Shown here: positions 1-6,880 of the stretch, one piece after another
Position numbering within the stretch: the first letter of the stretch is position 1
How the letters are laid out: each line of letters opens with the position of its first letter
NCBI GenBank assembly: GCA_964475545.1
Contig: CAYYXF010000031.1
Coordinates: 1-13,433, forward strand
Direction: 5' to 3'
Length of the DNA: 13,433 nt
DNA from: DASPTR01 sp964475545
GTDB taxonomy: Archaea > Thermoproteota > Bathyarchaeia > Bathyarchaeales > Bathycorpusculaceae
Position numbers and translations under genes: made by a program
Notes under the pieces: generated by a model
What the model saw: the letters and a program-made list of their open reading frames with translations, nothing else
Told to the model about the DNA's origin: nothing
Databases searched by the model: none

Positions 1-1785
1 CCAACCAGCTTCCTCATAATACTTCTGAACGCTTTCTCTTACGCTGGCTCTATCAACAGTTTTCCCCTTGTACGGCCCTGAAGGCAAAGGCTCATAGAAT
101 CTGCTCGGGTTATCATCATGAACTTTCGGATCCCATTTTAGATCTGGTCCGCCTAATAGCAACAATGCTCTTTGTATCTGCAGCGTCTTTAGTCCGCCGC
201 CTTTTCCCCACGCTTCCCGCGTCAAATCTAGACCTGTGACTGCATTGTAAAAGTCAAACTTGAAATTTCTACGCAAACCAAAACCGTTGAAATTGCATAT
301 GACCGCAGAATCATTGAATATTGCCCACACTTCCCCTACAGAGCCGTCTTCAGCCAAGTCGGTTATTGACGTGTGATCTCCACATTGAACCGAACATGCG
401 TATCCTATATCAGTCGAGAAGTCTTTACCGCTTCGAATGCCATGGGCGCCAATGCCGATGCCTTTGCTTTGAACAGCGTACCGCAGCACATCCTTGCCTT
501 TCATCTTGCCTATTTTCAACGCTGCGCGATAGGTGCCTTCGGCCAACAAGTCACCTACGCCTTCTCTCAGAGCAATCTTTTTTGCCAAATTCGCAAAGGC
601 TTCAGCGTCTCCCCATTTCAATTCTATGCCGTCTAAATCCTTTTTGGACAATATGCCTCTCTGAAACAGTTCAGCAGCAAAGCCTAACACGTTACCAGTC
701 TGGATGCCACACAAACCCAAATCATCAATCAGCGAAGACATAAACACGTCTTCTTCAGGAGTAAACAACCCTAAGTTGGGACCAAGATATGCCTGCAACT
801 CGTAATCCGGATTATCAGTTATCGCCCCTTTGAACTTGCCAGACTTGACAAACGCGATTTTCATACAGTTTGTGGGGCAGCCGAAGTCGCTCCAGGCCTG
901 CTTCACCCAGACCCTATTTTCAAACTGGTCGACTCCATAGCTTCTCTCATTGTGCCATTCTTCCTGCCAATTCCTGACGGGCTCGGAGCTTGTATTTGCA
1001 GCAAACGAGTAGCCGCCACCGCCTGTTCCCCATCGTCTCCACAGCACATTTTCATAAGCATTCGTGTTTACTGCGTTAATCATCCGCTTGACTTTTCTAA
1101 GGTCGGCAACTTCAGGCAACGGGCCGGTGCCCTTAACGGCGATCGCCTTAAGCTTCTTCGAACCCATAACCGCTCCGTAACCCCCATAGCCTGCTGCGTG
1201 CGTCCATTTAGCCAAAACCACCGCAGTCCGAACCCTATTCTCGCCGGCTGGACCGATATATAGTGTAGCGGGCTCCTTCCACTCACCATAACGCGGATAA
1301 CGCTCACTCAACAATCGTCTGCATTCCTTGTTAAGCAACGTGTTGGTTTCCTTGCCATTCTTTCCCCAAATGTGGCTCGCATTTCTGATCTCAACATCCG
1401 AGTCCTTAATGAACACGTAAACGGGATTCCTAGCCTGGCCCGTAACAATTACGCCGTCATACCCGGCACAACGCAATTCAACTCCGAATTCGCCGCCAAC
1501 AGTTGAACCTACAACACCATTACTCTGAGGAGACTTCCCAGACACGCAGATTCTTCCACCTGGGAAAAACCCTGTAAGCGGTCCAGGCAGAAAAAGCAGG
1601 ATGTTGTCGGGGCTAAGCGGGTCAAGTTCCTCCCATTCGCCGATCAGTCTGTCACAAAGGATTTTTGCTGCAAGCCCCCTGCCCCCCACATAATCCTTAA
1701 GCAACGCCTCGTCGAACCTGACGTCCTTGAATGTGCCGTCTGAAAGATCAATCTCCAAGAATTTTCCTGCATAACCCAAAATCAA
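1..1785 (-). CDS. aor: AOR-family tungsten/molybdenum oxidoreductase (aldehyde:ferredoxin oxidoreductase-like), 3' end cut by window
   Basis: The frame is open for 595 codons to the left edge; AOR proteins are usually about 600-620 residues, so only the tail is missing. The family binds a bis-pterin W or Mo centre plus one [4Fe-4S] cluster and oxidises aldehydes (or related substrates) with ferredoxin-type acceptors in the cytoplasm. The N-terminus (ILGYAGKFLEIDLS) is typical. The AOR motif PDYELQAYLGPN is at about 327-338 (E329). Cluster ligands align as D300-x2-C303-x3-C307 with a distal C497; P. furiosus AOR uses C288, C291, C295 and C494, so the first Cys is Asp here. The usual DPR-type motif near 448 reads GAHGIRSGKDF. 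The start is TTG at 1785, overlapping the ferredoxin stop (TTGA), with GGCGGAAG upstream; no in-frame ATG is near. The family is sure; the substrate is unknown. Confidence 0.93.
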   Translation of the reverse strand, partial: MILGYAGKFLEIDLSDGTFKDVRFDEALLKDYVGGRGLAAKILCDRLIGEWEELDPLSPDNILLFLPGPLTGFFPGGRICVSGKSPQSNGVVGSTVGGEFGVELRCAGYDGVIVTGQARNPVYVFIKDSDVEIRNASHIWGKNGKETNTLLNKECRRLLSERYPRYGEWKEPATLYIGPAGENRVRTAVVLAKWTHAAGYGGYGAVMGSKKLKAIAVKGTGPLPEVADLRKVKRMINAVNTNAYENVLWRRWGTGGGGYSFAANTSSEPVRNWQEEWHNERSYGVDQFENRVWVKQAWSDFGCPTNCMKIAFVKSGKFKGAITDNPDYELQAYLGPNLGLFTPEEDVFMSSLIDDLGLCGIQTGNVLGFAAELFQRGILSKKDLDGIELKWGDAEAFANLAKKIALREGVGDLLAEGTYRAALKIGKMKGKDVLRYAVQSKGIGIGAHGIRSGKDFSTDIGYACSVQCGDHTSITDLAEDGSVGEVWAIFNDSAVICNFNGFGLRRNFKFDFYNAVTGLDLTREAWGKGGGLKTLQIQRALLLLGGPDLKWDPKVHDDNPSRFYEPLPSGPYKGKTVDRASVRESVQKYYEEAGW

Positions 1786-2309
1786 ATGAACTCTTCCGCC
1801 TTCTCTCCATACAACTTAACCGCAAGATCCCGAGTCTGCTCCTCAGGCTTGCGCGCGTAGAGCTCGTAGGGATGTTCTCTCCTCGTAACCGTTTTCAAAA
1901 CGTTCCATCCTCCTTCTTGGCAGACCTTCACGCATTGAGGATTACCACTGCATAAGTCACAAATCACAATCTTCTTGTTTGCCGGATGCATGTGTGGAAT
2001 TCTTCCAGGACAAGCCTCAATACATTTTCCGCACCCAGTGCACTTCTTATCGTTGACCAAGACAGCGCTCGTTCTTCGGTTCACAGACAAGGCCTTAAAC
2101 GGGCAAGCTTCAACGCATGGATAGTCTTCGCACTGGGCACACAGATGCGGAAAATCAGCGCCTGGAACCAACATGAAGACCCTCACTCTTGATGCTTCAG
2201 GCCAGATCCTGTTCTCATGATGAAGCGAACAGGCAATCTCACACTTGCGACATCCGCTACACTTCGAAAGGTCTCTGGCTATCCAAATAGGCTCCTTCTT
2301 TTTCGCCAA
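1782..2309 (-). CDS. Four-cluster [4Fe-4S] ferredoxin subunit, partner of the AOR enzyme
   Basis: The 175-residue protein has sixteen cysteines in four groups: C17/20/23/27, C57/60/65/69, C90/93/96/100 and C117/120/126/130. That is the layout of HycB/DmsB-type electron-transfer subunits, which carry four [4Fe-4S] clusters. There is no signal peptide, so it should act in the cytoplasm. Its stop overlaps the AOR start (TTGA), which implies translational coupling, and it most likely passes electrons between the AOR active site and a soluble or membrane acceptor. The start is TTG with GGAAGG about nine bases upstream; an in-frame TAG lies just before, and the next in-frame Met is residue 46, beyond the first cluster. 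The C-terminal 35 residues after the last cluster are charged and have no motif I recognise. Confidence 0.92.
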   Translation of the reverse strand: MAKKKEPIWIARDLSKCSGCRKCEIACSLHHENRIWPEASRVRVFMLVPGADFPHLCAQCEDYPCVEACPFKALSVNRRTSAVLVNDKKCTGCGKCIEACPGRIPHMHPANKKIVICDLCSGNPQCVKVCQEGGWNVLKTVTRREHPYELYARKPEEQTRDLAVKLYGEKAEEFI

Positions 2310-2343
2310 ACTGACTAGCCTTCCCTAGAAGTCTTGAGAAAAT

Positions 2344-2374
2344 GTCATGGAGCCCGCCCAGATTTAAACATGAC
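2344..2374 (-). promoter_or_regulatory. Putative promoter of the ferredoxin-AOR operon with flanking inverted repeat
   Basis: On the minus strand TGTTTAAATC (2370-2361) resembles an archaeal TATA box and would place the transcript start near 2340, about 30 bases before the ferredoxin TTG. The six-base inverted repeat GTCATG (2344-2349) and CATGAC (2369-2374) brackets the TATA-to-start interval, a suitable place for a repressor. A match of this length can arise by chance. Confidence 0.35.
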
Positions 2375-2527
2375 GTTTTTCCACCTCCAAAGCTCACGTT
2401 GCCCACTGCAACGTTGATTGATGGCAAAAACCATAGCACGCCAGACTAAACCGATCATAGAAGCAAGCTTTCAACTCAGAAATAAATCTGCAGAAGCTCT
2501 CTCTGCCGGCATCTAGTCGCAAGCGTT

Positions 2528-3121
2528 CTAGTGTCCTTTGAATATGTATCTCATGATGGGACGAGTTTCTGAGCGGCGAATGACTTCTGCAAATCCAACT
2601 TTGCGAAAAGCCGAAGCCAAACCAGTATAGACGAACGGATCTGGTGCCCAGCCTTTCTTGGGTTCAACTGGGTATCCTTCAACGATCCTACCGCCTTGCT
2701 TTCTAACGTAATTCACAGCCGCCTCCAACAGTCCCACGCTGACACCCCTGCCCCTAAAAGCCTTGGCAACGAAAAAGCAGACAACGGACCATACAGGCTT
2801 ATCGTCAACCCGCCTAAGTATTCGCGACCGATCCAACCTAGGCAAGGTCTCTCGTGGAGCTACAGCACACCATCCAACCGGCTGCCCTTCTGCATAAGCA
2901 AGAATGCCAGGAACAATTCCAGAATCCACTATGCCCTTCAAAGCCTTCTTGTTTGCTTCGCCTCGTTGCCGCATAAACTCCGACTGGCTCAACCTCCACC
3001 ACATACACCAGCAACCGCCGCATGCTCCATGCTGGCCGAACAGCTTCTCGAAATCAACCCAACGGTCCCGCGTTAACGGATAAAACTCTGAACCCGAAAT
3101 CTTTGTCTCCCTTGTTGGCAT
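2528..3121 (-). CDS. GNAT-family N-acetyltransferase
   Basis: The 197-residue protein has a GNAT acetyl-CoA signature: RGRGVSVG at 123-130 gives the R-x2-G-x-G pyrophosphate loop, followed by helix LLEAAVNYVRKQG. Strand FFVAK before it and the closing GFAEVIRRSETRPIMRYIF fit motif B and the final strand. An N-terminal cysteine cluster CGGCWCMWWR (C34, C37, C39) might bind metal or take part in substrate recognition. The ATG start is preceded by a strong Shine-Dalgarno sequence, GGAGG, ending eight bases upstream. It is divergent from the SPFH gene and upstream of the ferredoxin-AOR operon on the same strand, 218 bases away, so probably independent of it. The acetyl acceptor cannot be told from sequence. 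Confidence 0.85.
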   Translation of the reverse strand: MPTRETKISGSEFYPLTRDRWVDFEKLFGQHGACGGCWCMWWRLSQSEFMRQRGEANKKALKGIVDSGIVPGILAYAEGQPVGWCAVAPRETLPRLDRSRILRRVDDKPVWSVVCFFVAKAFRGRGVSVGLLEAAVNYVRKQGGRIVEGYPVEPKKGWAPDPFVYTGLASAFRKVGFAEVIRRSETRPIMRYIFKGH

Positions 3122-3128
3122 GGCTGAT

Positions 3129-3164
3129 CCTCCTTAACCTTGCTACATCATCAAGCATTTAAGA
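3129..3164 (-). promoter_or_regulatory. Promoter and ribosome-binding site of the GNAT gene
   Basis: Reading the minus strand, CTTAAATG at about 3164-3157 is TATA-like, and AAGGAGG lies at about 3135-3129. The predicted start near 3138 would put the Shine-Dalgarno sequence at the very 5' end of the message. Confidence 0.45.
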
Positions 3165-3250
3165 CTCTTGAAGCCTATGAAGCACAAGTTTCATGGCTTG
3201 TATAAGAGCAACTTGTCGAACTTGACCATAGTGCCCGTTATGTAACCAAT

Positions 3251-3260
3251 GATAAATACC
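3251..3260 (+). promoter_or_regulatory. TATA-like box of the SPFH gene
   Basis: GATAAATACC lies about 30 bases before the purine-rich stretch that precedes the GTG start at 3290, so transcription would begin near 3280. A second AT-rich candidate (TGTATAAG) lies near 3200. Confidence 0.35.
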
Positions 3261-3289
3261 AGGTCGAACTAAGAAGGAAGAAAGAGGGG

Positions 3290-4132
3290 GTGAGGAAAAC
3301 GTTCGAGGATTGGGCTGTAGGCGCGGTTGCCCTTGTTCTTGGGGCGTTCGCGGTTGTCGTCATACTCCTCTTCAGCTATTTTATTGTCAAGCAGTGGGAG
3401 AGAGTAGCACTGATACGTCTGGGCAGAATAGTGAAAATAGAAGCCAAAGCGGGAATACATCTCAAAATACCTCTGATCGATAAGCTCTACGTTGTTGACA
3501 TGAGAATGCAAACAATTCAACTAAAAGGGCAAACAACAATCACAAAAGACAACATCTCAGTCAGCATAGACACAGTTGTTTTCGCCAGAGTCGACGACCC
3601 TGAGAAAGTCATACTGCAAATCGAAGACTACAAAGACGCCGTGGCCAAATATGCACAAACATCCATCAGAGACATAATGGGCAAATACAGCCTAGACGAC
3701 TTACTCATGAAACGTGAAGAAGTGGCAGATGCCTTCAAAGACAAAGTTGACGAATTGTCCAAGGTATGGGGCGTAGACATTACAAAAGCAGAGATACAAG
3801 ACATATCACTGCCTGCGGACATGAAAAGAGCACTGGCAGTAAAAGCAGAAGCAGACAGAGAAGCACAAGCAATTCTGATCAGAGCAGACGCCGAACTGAA
3901 AGCATCAAACATTCTTAAGCAAGCTGCTGATAACATGAAAGACCCAAATGCCATGCAACTGAGAATCCTAACGGCAATAAGCGAAGCAAGTAAAGAAGCT
4001 GCAAACACAATAATCATGGCATTACCGCTGGAAACACTGAAATATGCAAGTGTAGGAGACTTGGGAGCACTAGCTTCAATAAACAGCAGCGCAGCCAGAA
4101 GACGAGTAGAAGACAGAGAAAAACAGCAATGA
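3290..4132 (+). CDS. SPFH/band 7 (stomatin/slipin-like) membrane protein
   Basis: The 280-residue protein has one N-terminal membrane helix (about 11-33) followed directly by the stomatin core: WERVALIRLGRIVKIEAKAGIHL, then VDMRMQTIQLKGQTTITKDN, a typical slipin sequence. An Ala/Glu/Lys-rich helical segment (about 188-225) precedes a conserved-looking MALPLETLKYAS. Slipins oligomerise on the inner face of the membrane and organise or protect membrane proteins. Bacterial and archaeal slipins often sit beside an NfeD-type protease partner; none is seen here. The start is GTG, directly after a GAAGGAAGAAAGAGGGG purine tract; no in-frame ATG occurs before residue 72. From about 3480 the codon ends shift strongly to A and C, unlike the first 60 codons. 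Confidence 0.93.
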   Translation: MRKTFEDWAVGAVALVLGAFAVVVILLFSYFIVKQWERVALIRLGRIVKIEAKAGIHLKIPLIDKLYVVDMRMQTIQLKGQTTITKDNISVSIDTVVFARVDDPEKVILQIEDYKDAVAKYAQTSIRDIMGKYSLDDLLMKREEVADAFKDKVDELSKVWGVDITKAEIQDISLPADMKRALAVKAEADREAQAILIRADAELKASNILKQAADNMKDPNAMQLRILTAISEASKEAANTIIMALPLETLKYASVGDLGALASINSSAARRRVEDREKQQ

Positions 4133-4527
4133 GAAGTATGACCCCATCTCTTTTTGGAATATCAGTGTAGGCACACGCAGTTTATGAATAGAAAAAGAGT
4201 GAAACGGCAGCCCTGTCCCCAGGAAAGCCAACATTAGCGATAGTCAGCGCAATGCTGGAACTGCCGCACCGCATGTTCTTCCAAAGAAGAAAGCAACATC
4301 GCGCAAACCAACGCGGTGACTTTCTCCCGCTACTCCTGCACTTCCAGATCAACTGAAACAAGTGAACAACCAACATCACCCTCCAAATCCACCCACTCCC
4401 GAATAGTAGCAACTATTGCCACACGGAAGGCGGTGACTAAGAAGCAGGCCTAGCCAAACATGTTGCACAGACTGGACAAAACCTAAATTAGCAACATTCA
4501 ACAATCCAAATGAAACGTTGACCCAGC
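4133..4527. other. Intergenic stretch without a convincing gene
   Basis: Just after the SPFH stop, CTCTTTTT (to about 4155) could act as an archaeal T-run terminator. The rest is A/C-rich on the plus strand, like the flanking genes. A 76-codon minus-strand frame (4182-4412) encodes a Trp/Cys-rich peptide with no recognisable motif and is best explained by the skew. CTAAATTA (4483-4490) is a possible TATA box for the pyrophosphatase, predicting a start near 4512. A decayed gene cannot be ruled out. Confidence 0.5.
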
Positions 4528-5082
4528 ATGAACGTCTGGAAAGACATCCCAGCCGGCGACAAGCCTCCGCAACTACTAAACATGGTAATCGAAGTAGTCA
4601 GCGGCTCAAGAGACAAATACGAATACAACAGCAACTGGGAATCCTTCGTCCTAGACCGCATAATCCCAAGCTCAGTCGTCTTCCCCGTAGACTACGGCTT
4701 CGTACCCCAAACATGGTACGACGACAACGACCCCCTAGACATAATGGTACTAACCTACGAACCCCTAGAAGTAAGCTGCATAGTAAAAGTCAGAACCATA
4801 GGCGCACTAATACTCGAAGACGAAGAAGGAGAAGACGCAAAAATCCTCTCAGCCCTCGTCAACGACGCCAGATACGACGGCTACAACGACATAACCGACG
4901 TACACCCACACCAACTACGCGAAATCCAAGAATTCTTCGAAACCTACAAACGCCTAGAACCACACAAATGGGCAAAAATCAAAGAATGGAAAAACGCCAA
5001 AGAAGCCCAAAAAATAGTCACCTACTCAATAGAAAAATACAACAAAATGACACAAAAATCCCAAAGAACCAAACCCACATAA
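4528..5082 (+). CDS. ppa: Family I inorganic pyrophosphatase
   Basis: The 184-residue protein hydrolyses pyrophosphate to two phosphates in the cytoplasm, pulling biosynthetic reactions forward. The family signature is intact: DDNDPLDI gives metal-binding D66, D68 and D71 (E. coli D65, D67, D70), EDEEGEDAK gives D98, D103 and K105, and Y140-K141 matches the Tyr-Lys phosphate-binding pair. Length is typical of the hexameric enzyme. ATG 4528 begins MNVWKDI, the usual family start; an ATG ten bases upstream is in another frame. The tail KSQRTKPT is short and basic. Codon use is extreme: by my reading one codon ends in T (Pro13) and, apart from Met and Trp, two end in G (Lys12, Pro14). It is convergent with Nre, with seven bases between the stops. 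Confidence 0.97.
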   Translation: MNVWKDIPAGDKPPQLLNMVIEVVSGSRDKYEYNSNWESFVLDRIIPSSVVFPVDYGFVPQTWYDDNDPLDIMVLTYEPLEVSCIVKVRTIGALILEDEEGEDAKILSALVNDARYDGYNDITDVHPHQLREIQEFFETYKRLEPHKWAKIKEWKNAKEAQKIVTYSIEKYNKMTQKSQRTKPT

Positions 5083-5089
5083 AAACCCG

Positions 5090-6451
5090 CTAAACCACAG
5101 CCCTAACAGACAAGTAATCCGTAATCCTCTTCTGAAACAACGCATTCTTAATAAGCTCACTCTCACCTATCCACGTCTTCAACGGAATCTCAAACCTAGA
5201 AGCAACCCACTTCAAAGCAAACTCTAAGCTATTAAACTTGTAAGGCGGCTGCCTCATCGCATTCCGAACGTTCTCCCTAACCTGCCAAACACCAACAGGC
5301 ATAATATACCCAGGCCTAGCCTCACGAAGCACAATGGCAGTTGCTTGTCTCATCTCCTTCACAAGCTGCTCACAAACAGCCAGCCTAGCAGAATAATAGC
5401 AACCCCCAATCTCAGCATAAGTAGTCCTACCATCATGACCCTCCCAATCACCAAACATCACTGTCCACTTGCCATTAGGATTCCAAGTCGTGCCCGGATA
5501 CCAAGCCTCAATCGCCTCATAACTCCAAGCCGAAGGAATCATCAGGACTTCGAAAACGTTATCCAAATACCTCGACTCATAAACACGGTATTCATTTATC
5601 TCGGGATATTGCCTGACCTTTCGCATCAGATCCTTCGAAAGAATGTCATCCACGGCCGTAATGCTCCAACGCGTAGGTACCATGCGCCTATTTTCCTCAA
5701 TGCCGAAGGCTCCAACACTAAAAGCCCTCTGAATCTTGCTAACCATCACACCTTTACCATAAAGCTCACGAACAGCCTCCACCGCCCTCAAATCAGTATC
5801 CCCAAACGCCTTCTCAACATGATGATCCCAACGCGTATTGCCAACAGTCAAATCCCGAATCTGTGCGGAAGGCCCAAAAGGCTGAACCTCATCGTCCAAG
5901 AAAATGCTCCCTCGCGGCCTATTCCTCAAAACAAGCTCCACATCAACAGGACTCACAGCTAAAGCAAGCTCACGGGTCTTCTCAATAATCTTCCCCGCCT
6001 CCTCAAACTTGCTCACATGAACACGATGCTTACCACGAACAAGCATCGAACGAAAACCAACAATCTCATCCATAGACCGTCCAAACCAAAACTCAGGTAA
6101 ATCATAAACACTCGTATCCTCCTCAACAGGCGGAACAAGCGGCCCAGCATAAACCATCGGATAACCAATCCTGCCGACAAAAACGCCAGGCGGCGACATA
6201 CCCGTAATGTCCTCACTGTCCATTAGCCGCACACTCTTCAGATAGTGGTTAACCTTAACCATAATCGGACAACGAACCTTGCCACACAAGCTCCTCGAAC
6301 CCTTACAAAGCACACACTGACTGCTTCTAGAGACATTGGTCGTAACCCTGAGGCTCTGATCAACATCAGCATTCAGACTAGCAAGCAAATCATCTAACCA
6401 AGTGCGAGAATACTTCTGAGCCGGAGCCGACTGCGAAAACGTCAACCTCAA
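5090..6451 (-). CDS. nreA: Nre family DNA-repair protein (archaeal NreA-like)
   Basis: The 453-residue protein has a zinc-finger-like motif C46-x2-C49-x6-C56-x4-C61 followed by PIMVKVNHYLKS, the hallmark of archaeal Nre proteins. Later family stretches include SPPGVFVGRIGYP and GPLVPP. The C-terminus QKRITDYL fits a PCNA-interacting box (Q-x2-I-x2-Y-L), as reported for NreA proteins, which protect against mitomycin C-type damage. It should act at the replication clamp. No ATG precedes the zinc motif: the frame opens with TTG at 6451 right after an in-frame TGA, and other TTG codons at residues 3 and 22 are alternatives, so the start is uncertain. Codons lean towards T and G endings, the reverse of the pyrophosphatase. 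It is divergent from the 98-residue gene. Confidence 0.9.
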   Translation of the reverse strand: MRLTFSQSAPAQKYSRTWLDDLLASLNADVDQSLRVTTNVSRSSQCVLCKGSRSLCGKVRCPIMVKVNHYLKSVRLMDSEDITGMSPPGVFVGRIGYPMVYAGPLVPPVEEDTSVYDLPEFWFGRSMDEIVGFRSMLVRGKHRVHVSKFEEAGKIIEKTRELALAVSPVDVELVLRNRPRGSIFLDDEVQPFGPSAQIRDLTVGNTRWDHHVEKAFGDTDLRAVEAVRELYGKGVMVSKIQRAFSVGAFGIEENRRMVPTRWSITAVDDILSKDLMRKVRQYPEINEYRVYESRYLDNVFEVLMIPSAWSYEAIEAWYPGTTWNPNGKWTVMFGDWEGHDGRTTYAEIGGCYYSARLAVCEQLVKEMRQATAIVLREARPGYIMPVGVWQVRENVRNAMRQPPYKFNSLEFALKWVASRFEIPLKTWIGESELIKNALFQKRITDYLSVRAVV

Positions 6452-6530
6452 TCATCCAAAATCATGGTCAGACGTGCTTCTTATCTTTTCTGGAGCAAGA
6501 CTTGAATCATTCACTCGGCAGAAGCGCGAG

Positions 6531-6540
6531 TTTTATATCC
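6531..6540. promoter_or_regulatory. TATA box for the 98-residue gene, possibly usable in both directions
   Basis: TTTTATATCC on the plus strand predicts a transcript start near 6561, 14 bases before ATG 6575. The complement GGATATAAAA is equally TATA-like on the minus strand and would start an Nre message near 6508. AAAAGATAAG near 6490 on the minus strand is a second choice for Nre. Confidence 0.5.
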
Positions 6541-6574
6541 ACTCCAGACGAGCATTACTAGTAGGTGCGTCGCC

Positions 6575-6871
6575 ATGAGCGAAGAAATCAGATTCTACAA
6601 GGGAAAACACAAAGTCAAAATCCTAACAAAAAGCCGAGGAAACTGGATAATCGAAACCCTAGAACCATTCGAAGACATAGTAAACGGCGAAAGAGTCAAA
6701 GTTAAGGAAAAAGAAAGGCGGATCGTTGCTCCTAATCTTCTTTTCAGAAAGCAAGGCCTGCCTCCACCCTTCAAAGAGCACACTTACGAATTGAAAATGG
6801 AAAAGAAGCTGAAGCACCTCATCGAGGAAAAAGGAAAGAAAGCAAAGCCACGCACTGCGAAGAAATCTTAG
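6575..6871 (+). CDS. Uncharacterised 98-residue basic protein
   Basis: I do not recognise this protein. It starts with ATG behind a clear TATA box and a short leader containing GGTG. Residues 10-58 look like several short beta strands (KVKILTK, GNWIIETLEPFED, ERVKVKEKERRIVAPNLLF), compatible with a small SH3- or OB-like barrel. Residues 60-98 become Lys-rich and helical (MEKKLKHLIEEKGKKAKP), suggesting binding to nucleic acid or ribosomes; this is inference. It is head-to-head with Nre across 123 bases, and its stop lies nine bases from the 3' end of the convergent tRNA-Asp gene. Codons 1-42 never end in T; from codon 43 on, T and G endings are common, a sharp switch inside one gene. Confidence 0.8.
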   Translation: MSEEIRFYKGKHKVKILTKSRGNWIIETLEPFEDIVNGERVKVKEKERRIVAPNLLFRKQGLPPPFKEHTYELKMEKKLKHLIEEKGKKAKPRTAKKS

Positions 6872-6880
6872 CAGTGAAGG

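Larger units (their letters stand above)
3480..6700. other. Compositional patch: plus strand enriched in A and C regardless of coding direction
   Basis: Within this span the plus strand carries far more A and C than T and G. Two sample lines show it: 5401-5460 has 4 G against 24 C, and 6061-6120 has 5 G against 20 C, although both lie in the minus-strand Nre gene. The plus-strand pyrophosphatase has one codon ending in T. The patch is mosaic: strong at about 3480-5540, weak at about 5550-5700, strong at about 5740-6280, mixed over the Nre start, then strong again to about 6700. It explains the long spurious frames in the region, because stop codons on the plus strand need T. Confidence 0.75.

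Noticed and set aside
1..1785. Possible frameshift in the AOR gene, since both strands show many short overlapping frames
   Set aside because: Translating the minus strand through to the edge gives one uninterrupted frame with family motifs throughout.
2257..2439. A 60-codon minus-strand frame with a GGGKT stretch upstream of the ferredoxin
   Set aside because: It overlaps the ferredoxin start in another frame, crosses the likely promoter, and GGGKT alone is no P-loop.
3628..4017. A 129-codon minus-strand frame opposite the SPFH gene, Ser/Ala-rich and hydrophobic
   Set aside because: It mirrors the Ala/Glu/Lys-rich helix of the SPFH protein and has no promoter or homology signal.
4518..5093. 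A 191-codon Arg/Thr-rich frame overlapping the pyrophosphatase
   Set aside because: It is the shadow of a gene with almost no T at third positions; in that frame T is missing from first positions, so stop codons cannot occur. The product is low-complexity and unlike any protein.
5345..5962. A 205-codon plus-strand frame opposite Nre
   Set aside because: The A/C-rich plus strand again lacks stops; Nre on the other strand has clear family motifs.
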